NCBI GenBank assembly: GCA_947623455.1
Contig: OX392527.1
Span: 8,304,001-8,368,000 of the forward strand
Direction of reading: 5' to 3'
DNA: 64,000 bases
Source: Mimachlamys varia
Taxonomy: Eukaryota; Mollusca; Bivalvia; Pectinida; Pectinidae
A model generated the notes under the pieces. That model ran no database searches. It saw nothing but the letters and a program-made list of their open reading frames with translations, and had not been told where the DNA came from. The stretch's first letter is position 1, and each line of letters starts with the position of its first letter. Shown here in pieces: positions 1-11,907 of this stretch. Position numbers and translations under genes: made by a program.

Positions 1-366
1 TGGAATCAGAGCTGCTTATATTCACCATTGAGAACACTTTATTAAACAGGACATATTCGGAACAAAGACAACTGGACATAATTTCATATCAACCTTGATT
101 TAAGAATTTGTATTATTTTAAAATATATGGATTGTGGAATAATCTTTTTAAAACTAATGGAAACTTATGTATCAAGTTTTTTTTTCACTACCAAATTGAA
201 TTACGAAAATAGGATATACACATACACGAATGAGTGTCTTTCACATGATATATGATTCAAATAATGTCAAAAATTGTTAAGACATTTATAATCGGTGATT
301 TGTGTAAAAGAGTATTGCTATTTTTATGACGAGGTCTAGCTAATATTATCCTGATATATATATATG

Positions 367-372
367 TATAAG
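367..372 (+). promoter_or_regulatory. Possible TATA box upstream of a candidate first exon
   Basis: TATAAG lies 95 bp before the ATG at 467, downstream of a TA-rich stretch. A hexamer of this kind is common by chance in AT-rich DNA, so it counts only together with the ATG and donor at 467-495. Confidence 0.15.
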
Positions 373-466
373 TTCAGTAGACGATCAGAAACTATTACAC
401 AGCGATAGTGTCTATACAGATCACACGGATATCGGCGAGTTCGGTGCAGTGTCAAGGAATACGAAG

Positions 467-493
467 ATGGCTACCCCAGGTGTACAGTGTCAG
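467..493 (+). CDS. Candidate short first coding exon, plus strand (unidentified)
   Basis: ATG in a favourable context (GAAGATGG) opens nine codons, MATPGVQCQ, followed directly by a consensus-like donor GTGAGG at 494. A TATA-like hexamer sits 95 bp upstream. A start of this style is seen in B-box/TRIM-type proteins of invertebrates, where a cysteine-rich B-box would follow, but no second exon with that motif is visible. If real, the gene would lie inside intron 3 of the BMP-class gene on the opposite strand. Nine codons are very weak evidence and this may be chance. Confidence 0.2.
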
Positions 494-504
494 GTGAGGG
501 AACT

Positions 505-518
505 CCCCCCCCCCCCCC
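505..518 (+). repeat. Poly-C run (14 nt)
   Basis: Fourteen consecutive cytosines in otherwise AT-rich intron sequence. Such a run is slippage-prone, and its length may be a sequencing artefact. Confidence 0.8.
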
Positions 519-873
519 AACTTTCATTGTGTAACCCCCAAACACCCCTACACCGCTTAAGTCTCACGCATTTGTCATTTTAGTTAATTAAACTTCCATG
601 GAATCAGGCTTCTAAACCGGTATTTTGTCAAAAGCCTCGGCCCAAGTATTGTCGAAATGTCAATTTGTCAAGTAGCACAGTGGGTGCCCTATGTACACAA
701 AAGCAAGCACTTCTTCAAATTCAAACCAGCGAAAGGCTTCGTCGGTCTTATTATATAGCATGTGTTTAAGATGGAACTACATTACTTTAACAGAATCAAA
801 TCCACTTGAAATTATTTCCAATAAACAATTTAGGCACAATGAGGGCCGGGTTTGGCTCTCCCAGGTGTGTGAC

Positions 874-894
874 GGCAGTCCGAGGGGGACTGCC
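874..894. repeat. Small perfect GC hairpin
   Basis: GGCAGTCC and GGACTGCC form an 8-bp perfect stem around a 5-nt loop (GAGGG). No terminator or RNA context supports a function. Confidence 0.5.
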
Positions 895-2427
895 CGGAAT
901 TTATCGCGGTCTGTAAGGGGAGTAAGTATGCTGACTATAGCACCCCAGTAACATTGGGGATAATTCCGTGAGCTAATGGCACCTACGAGAAACACCAATA
1001 AACTTCCAAAATGAAGAAGTTAAAACGATAATCTAAATTCATCAGTATGGGAAATAGAATAAGTTATACGACTGCTTTAGTGTAACTGCCGTGTTCCTGG
1101 CGATTGGTTCAGCAAACCATGGTAAGGGCCATACCGGGTATATTCATTTTGTTTGTTTAATTAATTGATGGACTGATTTTTGTTTTTGTTTTGTTTGTTC
1201 TTCAATCCCAGTCGGTAGTTACATTAATGGTGTCAATACAATTGTTTCGTTCATGATGTAGGGCAACCCTCAAAGATGTATCGTGTGTACGATTTGGCGT
1301 CATTTTACGGCACGTCTGCGGGTCAGAGGTCGACTCTTACTTATCTGACACGTTTTAACACCAGCATGGCACCAGCCCCACGGTTCCCGTAACGCATTTA
1401 GACGCAGTGTGTTTGGTTCCAAAAACAATTTATTCTTGCTATATTTTAATCTGACAATTTTCTGCTGTAGACCGACTAATCTCTGAGGGCTTACTATTCT
1501 ACACAGACCCCGCTCTCCGCCCATCGATGTACAGGTTGGGTTTTCACCCATGCGCATACAAACCATGAACCGTACCATAGCGACCAATTACACAACTTCC
1601 GTTCAAAGATTTCCGGTGAAAGATAACTCTATGGTTTAATATCATTCATTTTCTGGGTACTTAATCTTTAATCAAGTAGTAAATGATAACACACGGAGTC
1701 CTTACGGGAAACATGTACCAACATGTACGATTCGGGGCCGGGTCACGATCTCGATCCCATGCATACGAAACCCAATTACCAAGGAAAAAATGTGTCGATA
1801 TTCTCCTTTACTGGAGCTCGTTAGTGTGGTAAAGTTGAAATAGAATCTTATTTACAAAACAAATGATCCACTCGTGGTTTAAATACGATTAGCATGCACT
1901 GTTACTTATATTAGCTTCTGGTCTAGATTGTAAATAAATCAGAAGTGATACTTTCAGTTTCTGTGTCCCATTGAGGACCCAGTCTCTATCAAGTCTCTAT
2001 ATGACAGCCTATAGTACACTCCTGTTTCTATTTTCCGTTAAAAACGAAGTCTCCATGACCACTGAGCAAGTTGTGTGTAAGAACTGAATATTTATGTACT
2101 GTAAAGCGCTTTAGAGAAGCTTTTGTTTGCTAGATAGGGCGCTATATCAAATGTTGTATTTTTATTTATTTCTTTGTTTTCATAACAGACTGAGTTTGTC
2201 GAGGAGTTTAGTATTACAAGTAATAAAAACCGTGCAAAATCTTTTATCACCTTTCACTTTTGTTATATCGACGATTTGTTGCCTATTTACAAGAAATATG
2301 CTCACCTAGTCGATCATATTATACCCTTTTGAACTTGAAATTAAAGACACAACATATTCTGTTACATCAGTTGCTTACCTCGACCTTTACTTAGACTATG
2401 ACCAATAAGGGTAGCTCACTACTTAAC

Positions 2428-3042
2428 AAAAAATCAGAGAATACCAAAGCGTAAACAAAACCATAATCAGAACTCAAAATCGATTAAATTAAGGGCAAAA
2501 TAGGAACAAAGGAAAGATTTACATGGAGACTCTCCTAAAAACACAAGAGAATAAGACCAGGTGTTCCGGAAGAGTTAACTCTTCACATAAGGGCTTGATA
2601 CCGAGATTTTCGTGATGCATGCAGATGTTGACTGTTGACGAACAAACTTTCGGAACAGGGCTTGAGCAATAAATGTTGCTGAAAACTATTATCAAGTTTT
2701 ATGGTCGCCATCTTGGTCTCATTGAGAGATATCCTGTAGGATGGTGGACGTTTTTGAATATGCTCGTTAATATTCCTACTCGTTGGGATTAAGAATGGAG
2801 AATGATGTCTAAGTTTACATTTTGAGGATGTGGCATTTGATTGGATTTGACCTAGATTCCTAAGGCGGGTGTCGTCGATGAAGCAGAAGACGCTTAATCT
2901 CCCGGAACACCTGGTCTTGTTATCTTGAACTTTTAAATGGTGTAAATCCGTGTAAATATGCCCTTTTTTATCTATTACCCCTTGTTTCATCGATTTGAGA
3001 TTAGATTATGATTTTGTTGACGCTTCGGTATTCTCTGATTTT
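2428..3042 (+). mobile_element. Inverted-terminal-repeat element copy 1, internally deleted, with RT-like tail
   Basis: The left end (AAATCAGAGAATACCAAAGC) is mirrored by the right end (GGTATTCTCTGATTT at 3028-3042). The inverted ends match over roughly 55 bp, then with more divergence over about 150 bp. On the plus strand the interior (about 2595-2740) still reads LLTNKLSEQG and IIKFYGRHLGLIERY, the same tail as in the copy at 24311-24923, but with stops and frameshifts. It appears to be a decayed, non-autonomous member of a retroelement family with inverted terminal repeats (DIRS-, Penelope- or similar). The family is not settled from this alone. Confidence 0.65.
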
Positions 3043-3211
3043 CCTTATAAGACAAAGTCATTGGTTCGCCTAATGATTTTTGTGTGTATATTCCTCGATA
3101 CCCATCATGTAATAAACACAACACTTTAGCGATATCTCGACATAAACTATAATATATTCACAACCATAAAACGTAAGGAATGCAGTGTACTTGCATTCCA
3201 GTGGAACTCAC

Positions 3212-3371
3212 CGTAATTAACAGCCGATCCGTTTATCCAATCTGTGACAGCCTGTTTAACTTGAAACACAAACCATCCATGAACATGTGCACTAGTCCGC
3301 TTAGCATCTAATAATTTTAATCCATGTGGGGAATTGATATTTTCTGGATCCAACACTTGGTATACTTTAAT
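3212..3371 (-). CDS. BMP-class TGF-beta ligand, coding exon 3 (propeptide)
   Basis: This 160-nt exon encodes residues 158-210 plus the first base of a glycine codon. The acceptor TTTGTATTGCAG ends at 3372 and the donor GTGAGT starts at 3211. IKVYQVLDPEN, LKLLDAKRTSAHVHGWFVF and VKQAVTDWINGSAVNYG follow the order of BMP propeptides: 'I.VYQ(V/L)L', then 'LLD.R......GW..F.(V/I)..AV..W......N.G'. NGS at 204-206 is a possible glycosylation site. The next exon should begin in phase 1 with the 'L.V.V..L' propeptide strand and lead into the furin site. I found no such exon between 1 and 3211, so the remainder is outside the window. Confidence 0.9.
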
Positions 3372-4039
3372 CTGCAATACAAAAGACAATTACAAGTTGT
3401 ATTATTGATAAATACTGTCGTCGTTGTGAATTGTAAAAATGATCTTATATTGGCCAAAACTTACATGGTATTTGCACTATCCAGGTAAGTGAACATCTAG
3501 TTTTATATAAGTTGCCAAGGATATCTGGATATAGTAAATTGTTTATGGACTTTGTGACATGCAGTTGTGAAAATACTATGATGAAATTTAATTTCAAATC
3601 ACCTCCATTCAAAATTGTTTCGTTATTAACTAAGTTAAGTAGGTATGATTAAAACAATCATCATGTATTGAAGACATCGATGACATCCTGAAATTTCGGG
3701 CAGTGACAAACCTGAGGACAAGCCCGGAATTAGATGAAAAGTTCATCTCTGTGAAAGACGAGTCTAGGGAAACGTATAGACTTGAGTTTGGTTGAGATGG
3801 GGTGTTCTGAAGATACTTAATATTGAATTATGAGAAATGTGATAAAATCTCCAGAGATGTCTATCTGTGGACACGTACAAACACGGTGGACAGACACACA
3901 GCTCAAACCAACCTCTTATAGATTTCATTAGCGTTACTCTTTCTTTTAATGCACTGTTTGTGCTATAAATAGTTAACTACTTCTGTAGTTAACTAGTATA
4001 AAGTAATAGCTATCGTAGTGTTTAAATTCCACTAACATC
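3372..4039. other. Intron 2, unique part
   Basis: AT-rich sequence between exon 3 and the 54-bp array. No ORF, RNA or element was recognised. Confidence 0.5.
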
Positions 4040-4950
4040 TAAAGATCGGTCTAACCATCCTAATAATTATTCAGGGTTCTAATTAGTTACTTATGTAGGT
4101 CTGTCCTACCATCTAAACGATTATCTAGGGTTCTAATTAGTTACATGTGTAGGTCTGTCCTATCACCTAATAATCATCTAGGGTACTAATTAGTTACATG
4201 TATAGGTCTGTCCTACCATCCTAATCATCATCTAGGGTTCTAATTAGTTACATGTGTAGGTCTGTCCCATCACCTAATAATCATCTAGGGTTCTAATTAG
4301 TTACATGTGTAGGTCTGTCCTATCATCCTAATAATCATCTAGGGTTCTAATTAGTTACATGTATAGGTCTGTCCTACCATCCTAATCATCATCTAGGGTT
4401 CTAATTAGTTACATGTGTAGGTCTGTCCTACCATCCTAATAATCATTTAGGGTTCTAATTAGTTACATGTGTAGGTCTGTCCTACCATCCTAATAATCAT
4501 CTAGGGTACTAATTAGTTACATGTGTAGGTCTGTCCCATCACCTAATAATCATCTAGGGTTCTAATTAGTTACATGTGTAGGTCTGTCCTATCATCCTAA
4601 TAATCATCTAGGGTACTAATTAGTTACATGTGTAGGTCTGTCCTATCATCCTAATAATCATCTAGGGTACTAATTAGTTACATGTGTAGGTCTGTCCTAT
4701 CATCCTAATCATCATCTAGGGTACTAATTAGTTACATGTGTAGGTCTGTCCTACCATCCTAATAATCATCTAGGGTACTAATTAGTTACATGTGTAGGTC
4801 TGTCCCATCACCTAATAATCATCTAGGGTTCTAATTAGTTACGTGTATAGGTCTGTCCTATCATCCTAATCATCATCTAGGGTTCTAATTAGTTACATGT
4901 GTAGGTCTGTCCTATCATCCTAATAATCATCTAGGGTACTAATTAGTCTA
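4040..4950. repeat. 54-bp minisatellite, about 17 copies, in intron 2
   Basis: The unit contains TCTAGGGTTCTAATTAG, then TTACATGTGTAGGTCTGTCC and a CCTAATAATC linker. Lengths are 53-54 bp, with TTC/TAC and TGTG/TGTA variants. The first one or two copies are diverged. Each unit carries the palindrome CTAATTAG. The array fills half of intron 2 of the BMP-class gene. Confidence 0.95.
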
Positions 4951-5186
4951 TTTTGTTTTACGTGATAACATAACATAAATGTCGGAAGATTTCACGTTAA
5001 AATCAGTTTTACCCTCTGGCAGCGCCTAGGGAGCCAGTGAGTGCATTTTCATTCCGAAACCGACATACAGGACACAACGGAAGTGATATATAGCGCGTTA
5101 TTGTTTACGGAACGACTTTAGTGACGTCATCGTGGCGCTAATGTTGCCCAACATTGACGGAACTGTGTATTTAGTTGTATACGTAC

Positions 5187-5329
5187 CTCGATCACATGAG
5201 AGGGCATCTGCTCGCCTTCTGATGATGGTCTGGGGTTTAATTTAAATATATGGAATTCAGCGGCTAATAATTTCTCCTCCTCTGATAGGTATGATACGTT
5301 ATAGTAGAAATGCATCTGTTGACGCCATT
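5187..5329 (-). CDS. BMP-class TGF-beta ligand, coding exon 2 (propeptide)
   Basis: This 143-nt exon completes split codon 110 (Glu) and encodes residues 110-157. The acceptor TTTATTTCAG ends at 5330 and the donor GTACGT begins at 5186. The sequence MHFYYNVSYLSEEEKLLAAE followed by FHIFKL is the classic TGF-beta propeptide strand pair, equivalent to 'F.FN.S.IP..E.I..AEL.V/IF' in BMPs. NVS at 120-122 is a likely N-glycosylation site. The phase fits exon 1 (phase 1) and exon 3 (phase 0) exactly. A 31-32-bp minisatellite begins about 200 bp upstream of the acceptor, inside intron 1, and a 54-bp array lies about 240 bp beyond the donor in intron 2. Confidence 0.9.
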
Positions 5330-5535
5330 CTGAAATAAATATAGAAAGACGAGTTAGGATAAAAATATTTGTTTTGTTTTGTTCTGATAATTTTTCTTTA
5401 CGATTTGTGTTAGTTGCTAATTTCAATACATTTTGATCAGCGATCAAACATTACCAAATGTTGTTATTGATGTCACCACTAATTAGGTGATGGGAAACAC
5501 ACTGGCTCACTGTTTTCTTTCGATTTACACAATAA

Positions 5536-6029
5536 ACAAGCTACTATGACGTAAATCATGTTTTATCTCGATCTACTATGTCGTAGATCATGTTTATCTC
5601 GACCTACTATGACGTGTAGATGTTTTATCTCGACCTATTATAACATGTAGATGTTTTATCTCGACCTATTGTGACGTGTAGATGTTTTATCTCGACCTAC
5701 TATGACGTGTAGATGTTTTATCTCGAGCTACTATGACGTGTAGATGTTTTATCTCGACCTATTGTGACGTGTAGATGTTTTATCTCGACCTACATTGACG
5801 TGTAGATGTTTTATCTCGACCTACTCTGTCGTATATCATGTTTTATCTCGACCTACTCTGTCGTAGATCATGTTTATCTCGACCTACTATGACGTGTAGA
5901 TGTTTTATCTCGACCTACTATGACGTAGATCATGTTTTATCTCGACCTACTATGACGTAGATCATGTTTAATCTCGACCTACTAGGGCGTAGATCATGTT
6001 TTATCTCGACCTACTATGACGTAGATCGT
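5536..6029. repeat. 31-32-bp minisatellite, about 15 copies
   Basis: The unit is built on CTACTATGACGTGTAGAT and GTTTTATCTCGAC, with GTAGATC and GTGTAGA subtypes (31 or 32 bp). It begins about 200 bp upstream of the exon 2 acceptor, within intron 1. Confidence 0.95.
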
Positions 6030-6948
6030 GCCAGAGCTGTAAAACCACCTGCCATTTAACAGGATTTCACTAATAATATTGTTTGTTTACATAGTGATTG
6101 TTGGGTAAGTACCGGGTAGGTATTGCCTTAATATTGTGCCGTTGCATCCTTCCCTCAAACGTAAGCAAACCATTTCATTGAATCACTTAAACGAATCTGG
6201 AGATCAACACGCTTATTCAAAATGATTTCAATTCTTAAAGAAAACAATTGCTGAGAATGAAACATGTGTATATAACTCCTAAAACTACTAGTTAAAATAA
6301 TGTGTTTATGTACATGTAAGCCACTTTCCATGGGTATTGTGTTTGTTGTTGTTGACCAAAAATCGGAGAGGTTCAGTTACAGCTTCATGTATATACGTAT
6401 AATACTATTTCTTCTTTCCCACAATATAGGATCAAAACAGGAACACCTGTTGGATCTCAGGTGCGAATGTCGACACGTCGATTGAAAAGACCAGGTACAC
6501 TTCATATTTGCAATGGAAATTGAATAGAAAGGTAGGAGGTGGCTTACTTAGGGGTATACATCGGGGCATTAGTGGGCTTTGTGTGGCGATGTCACAGCAT
6601 TAAAGGCGTATCAACAACACGCTCTTTATCAACACACCTGTGAGATCGACTCTCCACACTCTTACCCATGCTAAACACAACCGTCAATGTCCTCCTTCAA
6701 ATTACGCAAGCCTTTCTGATATTTCTTTTTGCATACTAATCGGATATTTTCCGACTGATCTAGCTGAATGTGTTAAATGAATGGGCCATTTTACCTGGTA
6801 CAAAACCATACAAGTATTTATACTATCATTTCAGGGACGGACATGATCGACGTGCGACAAGAATTTGCTCTTATTTAAACTCGCTTAATTTTTTCCCCTA
6901 CCCAATTATGTGAAAAGTATGTCCCACTAATACCAGAGATAAGAGAAG
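6030..6948. other. Intron 1, unique stretch
   Basis: AT-rich. The 61-codon frame at 6300-6485 has no recognisable motif. Nothing else was seen. Confidence 0.5.
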
Positions 6949-7110
6949 TGTCAACACACCGACGAAACCTTAGGCATCAGGTGGTCTACGGGACGTCACA
7001 AACAAACGTCAGTAACACACTGACAAAACCTTGTATCAGGTGGTCTACGGGACGTCACAAACAAACGTCAGTAACACTGACAAAACCTTGGGTATCGGGT
7101 GGTCTATGGG
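6949..7110. repeat. Three-copy direct repeat of about 58 bp
   Basis: Three units share ATCAGGTGGTCTACGGGAC and GACAAAACCTT. The third is truncated and diverged. Confidence 0.85.
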
Positions 7111-7300
7111 ACTAACAAGGCGACTGTTTCAATGTGAAACACCATCAATTCCTTGTGTATTCCTACTGATTTTAGTCCTGTACTAACAAGGCGACTGTTT
7201 CAACGTGAAACAGCATCAGTTCCTTACGTATTCCTACTGAGTTTAGCCCTGTACTAACAAGGCGACTGTTATAATGTGGAGCAGCCTTAGCAACTTACGT
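7111..7300. repeat. About 70-bp direct repeat, 2.6 copies
   Basis: Units begin TAACAAGGCGACTGTT. Two nearly full copies contain TTCCTACTGA near the end; the third is partial. The block directly abuts the preceding repeat. Confidence 0.85.
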
Positions 7301-8024
7301 TTTTCTCTTTCCTGCTCGTTAATACATTGTTCATTTATTATATTGGTGAGATGTAGTGAACATCTCGCGCTTCCTCCCGAGGAGTTGGCCGCCGACATCT
7401 AGACCTATTCTGTGCCAACATCGCCGGCATATTTCGTCTTTATCGGTGCACTTAAAGCTCAGATAACCGTTTATTGCTTTGATAGAAAGGAAAAAGAACC
7501 TCAAATGCTATTTCAAAAAGATTTGTGGTCGAAAATGTTCAATATAGAGACATGTTTTGCGTGTCGATAGACCAAAACTAGTTCTGACTACAGAAATTTA
7601 AAAAATCACCAAGGCTGTCTTACATTTTGTTTATGAATAATTATTGCATATTATATAACGCCATAATCGTGATTTTTTTTAGGATATATTAACTTTATTT
7701 GACGGGATTGTTTGTTATGTATTCAGATAATGTAAAGTCTAGATACAGTTTACTGTTTATGTCAATAATTGTGTTATTTCGATAGAACCATGTGACCCAT
7801 TTATGTTGTTGTGTTACAAACATAATATTATCTTGTCTTTAAGTAACGTTTAAATAGGAACACGAAACCTACCTTTACCACATTTATTTATAATATTTGT
7901 TTATTCCTGAAGCTTACCAGTTAGTATTCAAATATGAAAACTTATATGAATGATATCTTGAAACGTTAATGATAGATTTTACAGAATACTTCTTATCCGA
8001 TTTATATAGATTATATACATTGAT
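7301..8024. other. Intron 1, AT-rich unique stretch
   Basis: No coding frame, RNA or element was recognised. Confidence 0.5.
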
Positions 8025-8262
8025 AAAATGAATAATAATAATATTGTTGTAAATATATTAATTACTTGACAATAATATATTATTGTAAATAATATAGATT
8101 ACAATGAATAATAATATATTGTTGAAAATATATAGATTGCTATGAATATTAATCTATTGTTGTAAATATATTTAGGCTACTATATAAATAATGATATATT
8201 GTTGTAAATATATAGGCTACTATATAAATAATGATATATGTTGTAAATATATGGATTACTAG
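8025..8262. repeat. AT-rich degenerate repeat
   Basis: About five irregular units of roughly 45 bp share ATAATGATATATTGTTGTAAA and a TATAGGCTACTATATA linker. The sequence is mostly A and T and likely melts easily. Confidence 0.8.
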
Positions 8263-8398
8263 TGTTACTGTGAAATTATAGATTTACTTCTGGTTGAGGA
8301 AATTTCAAAAATAGACGGACAACATAACATACTTAAATCGCCATGCAACCCGAACCTGTATAACACAGCAGAAACATTAAAATTGTAAAACTGATGAT

Positions 8399-8929
8399 AA
8401 AAAATCAGAATACCGAAGCACCAACAAATAAAAAATAAAACATAATCCGAACTCAAAAGCGATTAAACTAGGGGGAATTTACATGGAAACCCTTCAAAAG
8501 TACAAGAGAATAAGACCAGGTGTTCCGGAAGAGTAAGCTTATTCTGTTCATCGAAGACATTCGCCATGTAAATCTTGATCACATCCAAGTAAACGTCTTG
8601 TGTTCAAAGTGAGAACCGAGTCATCAATGTCAATTACAACAAGTAAGCACACTAATAGGTTACTCAAAAACGCCCATCTTCATGTCACACACGGATACAA
8701 TTTGTGTCCCAATGATACAAATATGGCGACAATAAAACGTGCCCATACTCTTCATCAACCTGCATCTCTCGAATTGTCAGCACCTGCCATCTATCACGAA
8801 AATCTCGATATTCAGAGCAAGCCCTAGAATAATGAATTAACTGCGACATGTAAACATCATAGGATGGAGAAGTAGGGTTGTTACTATCAGGAAAGGAAAG
8901 CTCACTGTCAGAAAATCGACTATAAATCT
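8399..8929 (-). mobile_element. Inverted-terminal-repeat element copy 2, one end only
   Basis: It starts AAAAAATCAGAATACCGAAG and aligns along its length with 24311-24890, including AAGACCAGGTGTTCCGGAAG. Read on the minus strand, about 8730-8860 gives MSQLIHYSRACSEYRDF, the RT-like tail, followed by decay. The opposite terminal repeat is absent. Confidence 0.65.
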
Positions 8930-9245
8930 AATACATATTGTTTTAGAGGTATCTACCCCAACAAATATTGTTTCTAGTTATGATGAATCTTACCACATAT
9001 TGTTTGTAGTGATATTGACTAAGATATCGCAGTTGATTTATTTCAACCAAGCCAGCATATTATCTGTAATGCCGATTGTTTCGATATCCATTGGTAAGTT
9101 ATTATACATGATACAATGAAATGACTCTTTCCTTCATATAAAATTAACGTACTTTAATTCCATACAGATCTTATTGACATCAAATCATTATAGCATTATG
9201 TTACGTCGAATATCTTTCAAACGCCAAATTTATACCGACGAAAGG
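8930..9245. other. Intron 1, unique stretch
   Basis: No feature was recognised. Confidence 0.5.
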
Positions 9246-9415
9246 GTATGTTTCAGTTCATCCCGGATTAGCATTTCGACCTCTCTACCGCTATGTTTCT
9301 GTTTGTCTCGGGTTAATCGTCTCGGGTTAACATTTCTACCTCTCTACCGCTAGGTTTCTGTTTGTCTCGGGTTAATCGTCTCGGGTTAACATTTCGACCT
9401 CTCTACCGTTAGGTT
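9246..9415. repeat. About 59-bp tandem repeat, 2.7 copies
   Basis: Units contain TCTCGGGTTAATCGTCTCGG and CATTTCGACCTCTCTACCG. The first copy is the most diverged. Confidence 0.85.
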
Positions 9416-10320
9416 CAATTCGTTTCGAAGATGGAATGAGACTAACAGGATTATTCCCTCAGTAGTCCTTGTACTAGTGCATCTTCATGGGGACACCAAG
9501 TCAGGTCAACTTGACACGAACCCCAGACATTGGACCCAAGAACAACAACAGTTCTTTTTAAAAAAAAAAGAATATTGTCAAGTAAAACTATCATGCTGGC
9601 AAGCTGACAATAATGCTTTTTATTACCTAAATTCCGATTTGAGTTTGGCATGAGGAGTGATGATGTATACTGCGGAGAGATCTAACGCTCAAACACGAGA
9701 TAGTTTGTATGAATGACTGTACCACAGTGTAGGCGTGGATTATGTAAGATAATGTTAACTATCCAGGTTGTCCTCTTATACCTATATATACTGTCATTGA
9801 GTACAACAATCATGGTAGATAAAAGACCCAATATTTGTACGTGTTTGTTTCGCCGTGGCTGTATGCGGCGGTATAGAGAGGGCCCCTCCATGGTCTGCGG
9901 ATCACCTGATACAAGCACAGATACTGTCAATGCTTGTGATACAGATCGCCCTACCCGAGCTGTATACTCGGCGTAATCGACAAATCTCAATGCTCCATTA
10001 GAGTTTTTCCAACTTAAAAAATGATTTTATGTTTGTCGAAAAATAAAGTCGAACAAATAAAATGCTCTATCTGGTTCCCCACATCGCATGTCCAACAATG
10101 CCCAACCATAAAAAGAGGCATTATCTCGGCTGGCGACATGACTGCCTAAGTGAGAGGTGTGTTAGAGCGTGGTAATTACCCGGTACTTATATCTTCTAGG
10201 CTATCAATACGTCTAATACAGTGTAATACCACTATTTCATTGCTGTGTTTTAAGTTCATCGTAACTAAATACCACGTGATGTTAAAAACGACCAGTTTTT
10301 AGTAGGACATGACGAGCTTC
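9416..10320. other. Intron 1, unique stretch
   Basis: Overlapping open frames on both strands at 9682-9990 and the minus frame at 9451-9651 carry no family signature and are not called genes. Confidence 0.5.
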
Positions 10321-11907
10321 AAGCGAAATCACGCAAACGATAGTCGACAAAATGTTTACTGAAATCACGCAAAAGATCGCCGACAAAATGTTTACTGAAA
10401 TTAAGCAAAAGATAGCCGACAAAATGTTTACTGAAATCAAGCAAATGATAGCCGACAAAATGTTTACTGAAATCAAGCAAATGATAGCCGACACAATGTT
10501 TACTGAAATCAAGCAAAAGATAGCCGACAAAATGTTTACTGAAATCAAGCAAATGATAGCCGACAAAATGTTTACTGAAATCAAGCAAAAGATAGCCGAC
10601 AAAATGTTTATTGAAATCAAGCAAATGATAGCCGACAAAATGTTTACTGAAATCAAGCAAAAGATAGCCGACAAAATGTTTACTAAAATCACACAAACGA
10701 TAGCAGAAAAAATGTTTACTGAAATCACGCTAAAGATAGCCGACAAAATGTATACTGAAATCACAAAGACAATAGCCGACAAAATGTTTACTGAAATCAA
10801 GCAAACGATAGCCGACACAATGTTTACTGAAATCAAGCAAAAGATAGCCGACAAAATGTTTATTGAAATCAAGCAAACGATAGTCGACAAAATGTTTACT
10901 GAAATCAAGCAAAAGATAGCCGACAAAATGTTTATTGAAATCAAGCAAATGATAGCCGACAAAATGTTTACTGAAATCAAGCAAAAGATAGCCGACAAAA
11001 TGTTTACTAAAATCACACAAACGATAGCAGAAAAAATGTTTACTGAAATCAAGCAAATGATAGTCGACAAAATGTTTACTGAAATCAAGCAAAAGATAGC
11101 CGACAAAATGTTTACTGAAATCAAGCAAAAGATAGCAGAAAAAATGTTTATTGAAATCAAGCAAATGATAGCCGACAAAATGTTTACTGAAATCAAGCAA
11201 AAGATAGCCGACAAAATGTTTACTAAAATCACACAAACGATAGCAGAAAAAATGTTTACTGAAATCAAGCAAATGATAGTCGACAAAATGTTTACTGAAA
11301 TCAAGCAAAAGATAGCAGAAAAAATGTTTACTGAAATCACGCTAAAGATAGCCGACAAAATGTTTACTGAAATCAAGCAAACGATAGCCGACACAATGTT
11401 TACTGAAATCAAGCAAACGATAGCCGACAAAATGTTTACTGAAATCAAGCAAAAGATAGCCGACAAAATGTTTATTGAAATCAAGCAAACGATAGTCGAC
11501 AAAATGTTTACTGAAATCAAGCAAAAGATAGCCGACAAAATGTTTACTGAAATCAAGCAAAAGATAGCCGACAAAATGTTTACTGAAATCAAGCAAATGA
11601 TAGCCGACAAAATGTTTACTGAAATCAAGCAAAAGATAGCCGACAAAATGTTTATTGAAATCAAGCAAATGATAGCCGACAAAATGTTTACTGAAATCAA
11701 GCAAAAGATAGCCGACAAAATGTTTACTAAAATCACACAAACGATAGCAGAAAAAATGTTTACTGAAATCACGCTAAAGATAGCCGACAAAATGTATACT
11801 GAAATCAAGCAAACGATAGCCGACACAATGTTTACTGAAATCAAGCAAACGATAGCCGACACAATGTTTACTGAAATCAAGCAAACGATAGCCGACAACT
11901 TGTTAAT
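10321..11907. repeat. 36-bp minisatellite, about 44 copies
   Basis: The unit contains AAAATGTTTACTGAAATCAA and GCAAAAGATAGCCGAC. The unit is 12 codons long with no stop in several frames, so about 1.5-kb open frames exist on both strands (plus: 12-mer KMFTEIKQKIAD; minus: hydrophobic NILSAIFCLISV). Changes between units often alter the amino acid (K/M/T at one codon), so they do not look like selection on protein. A higher-order pattern is visible: the variant TACTAAAATCACACAAACG recurs at 10681, 11005, 11221 and 11725, all spaced by multiples of 36. Confidence 0.95.

Larger units (their letters stand above)
1..2427. other. Intron 3 sequence of the BMP-class gene, no firm gene
   Basis: AT-rich single-copy-looking sequence. 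It holds a 14-nt poly-C run, a small perfect hairpin and one weak candidate first exon on the plus strand, each listed separately. The open frames here (for example 691-951 plus, 1300-1587 minus) show no family motif and are not annotated. Confidence 0.5.

Noticed and set aside
2583..2990. 135-codon minus-strand frame as a gene
   Set aside because: It is the reverse strand of the decayed inverted-repeat element; the meaningful RT-like residues are on the plus strand.
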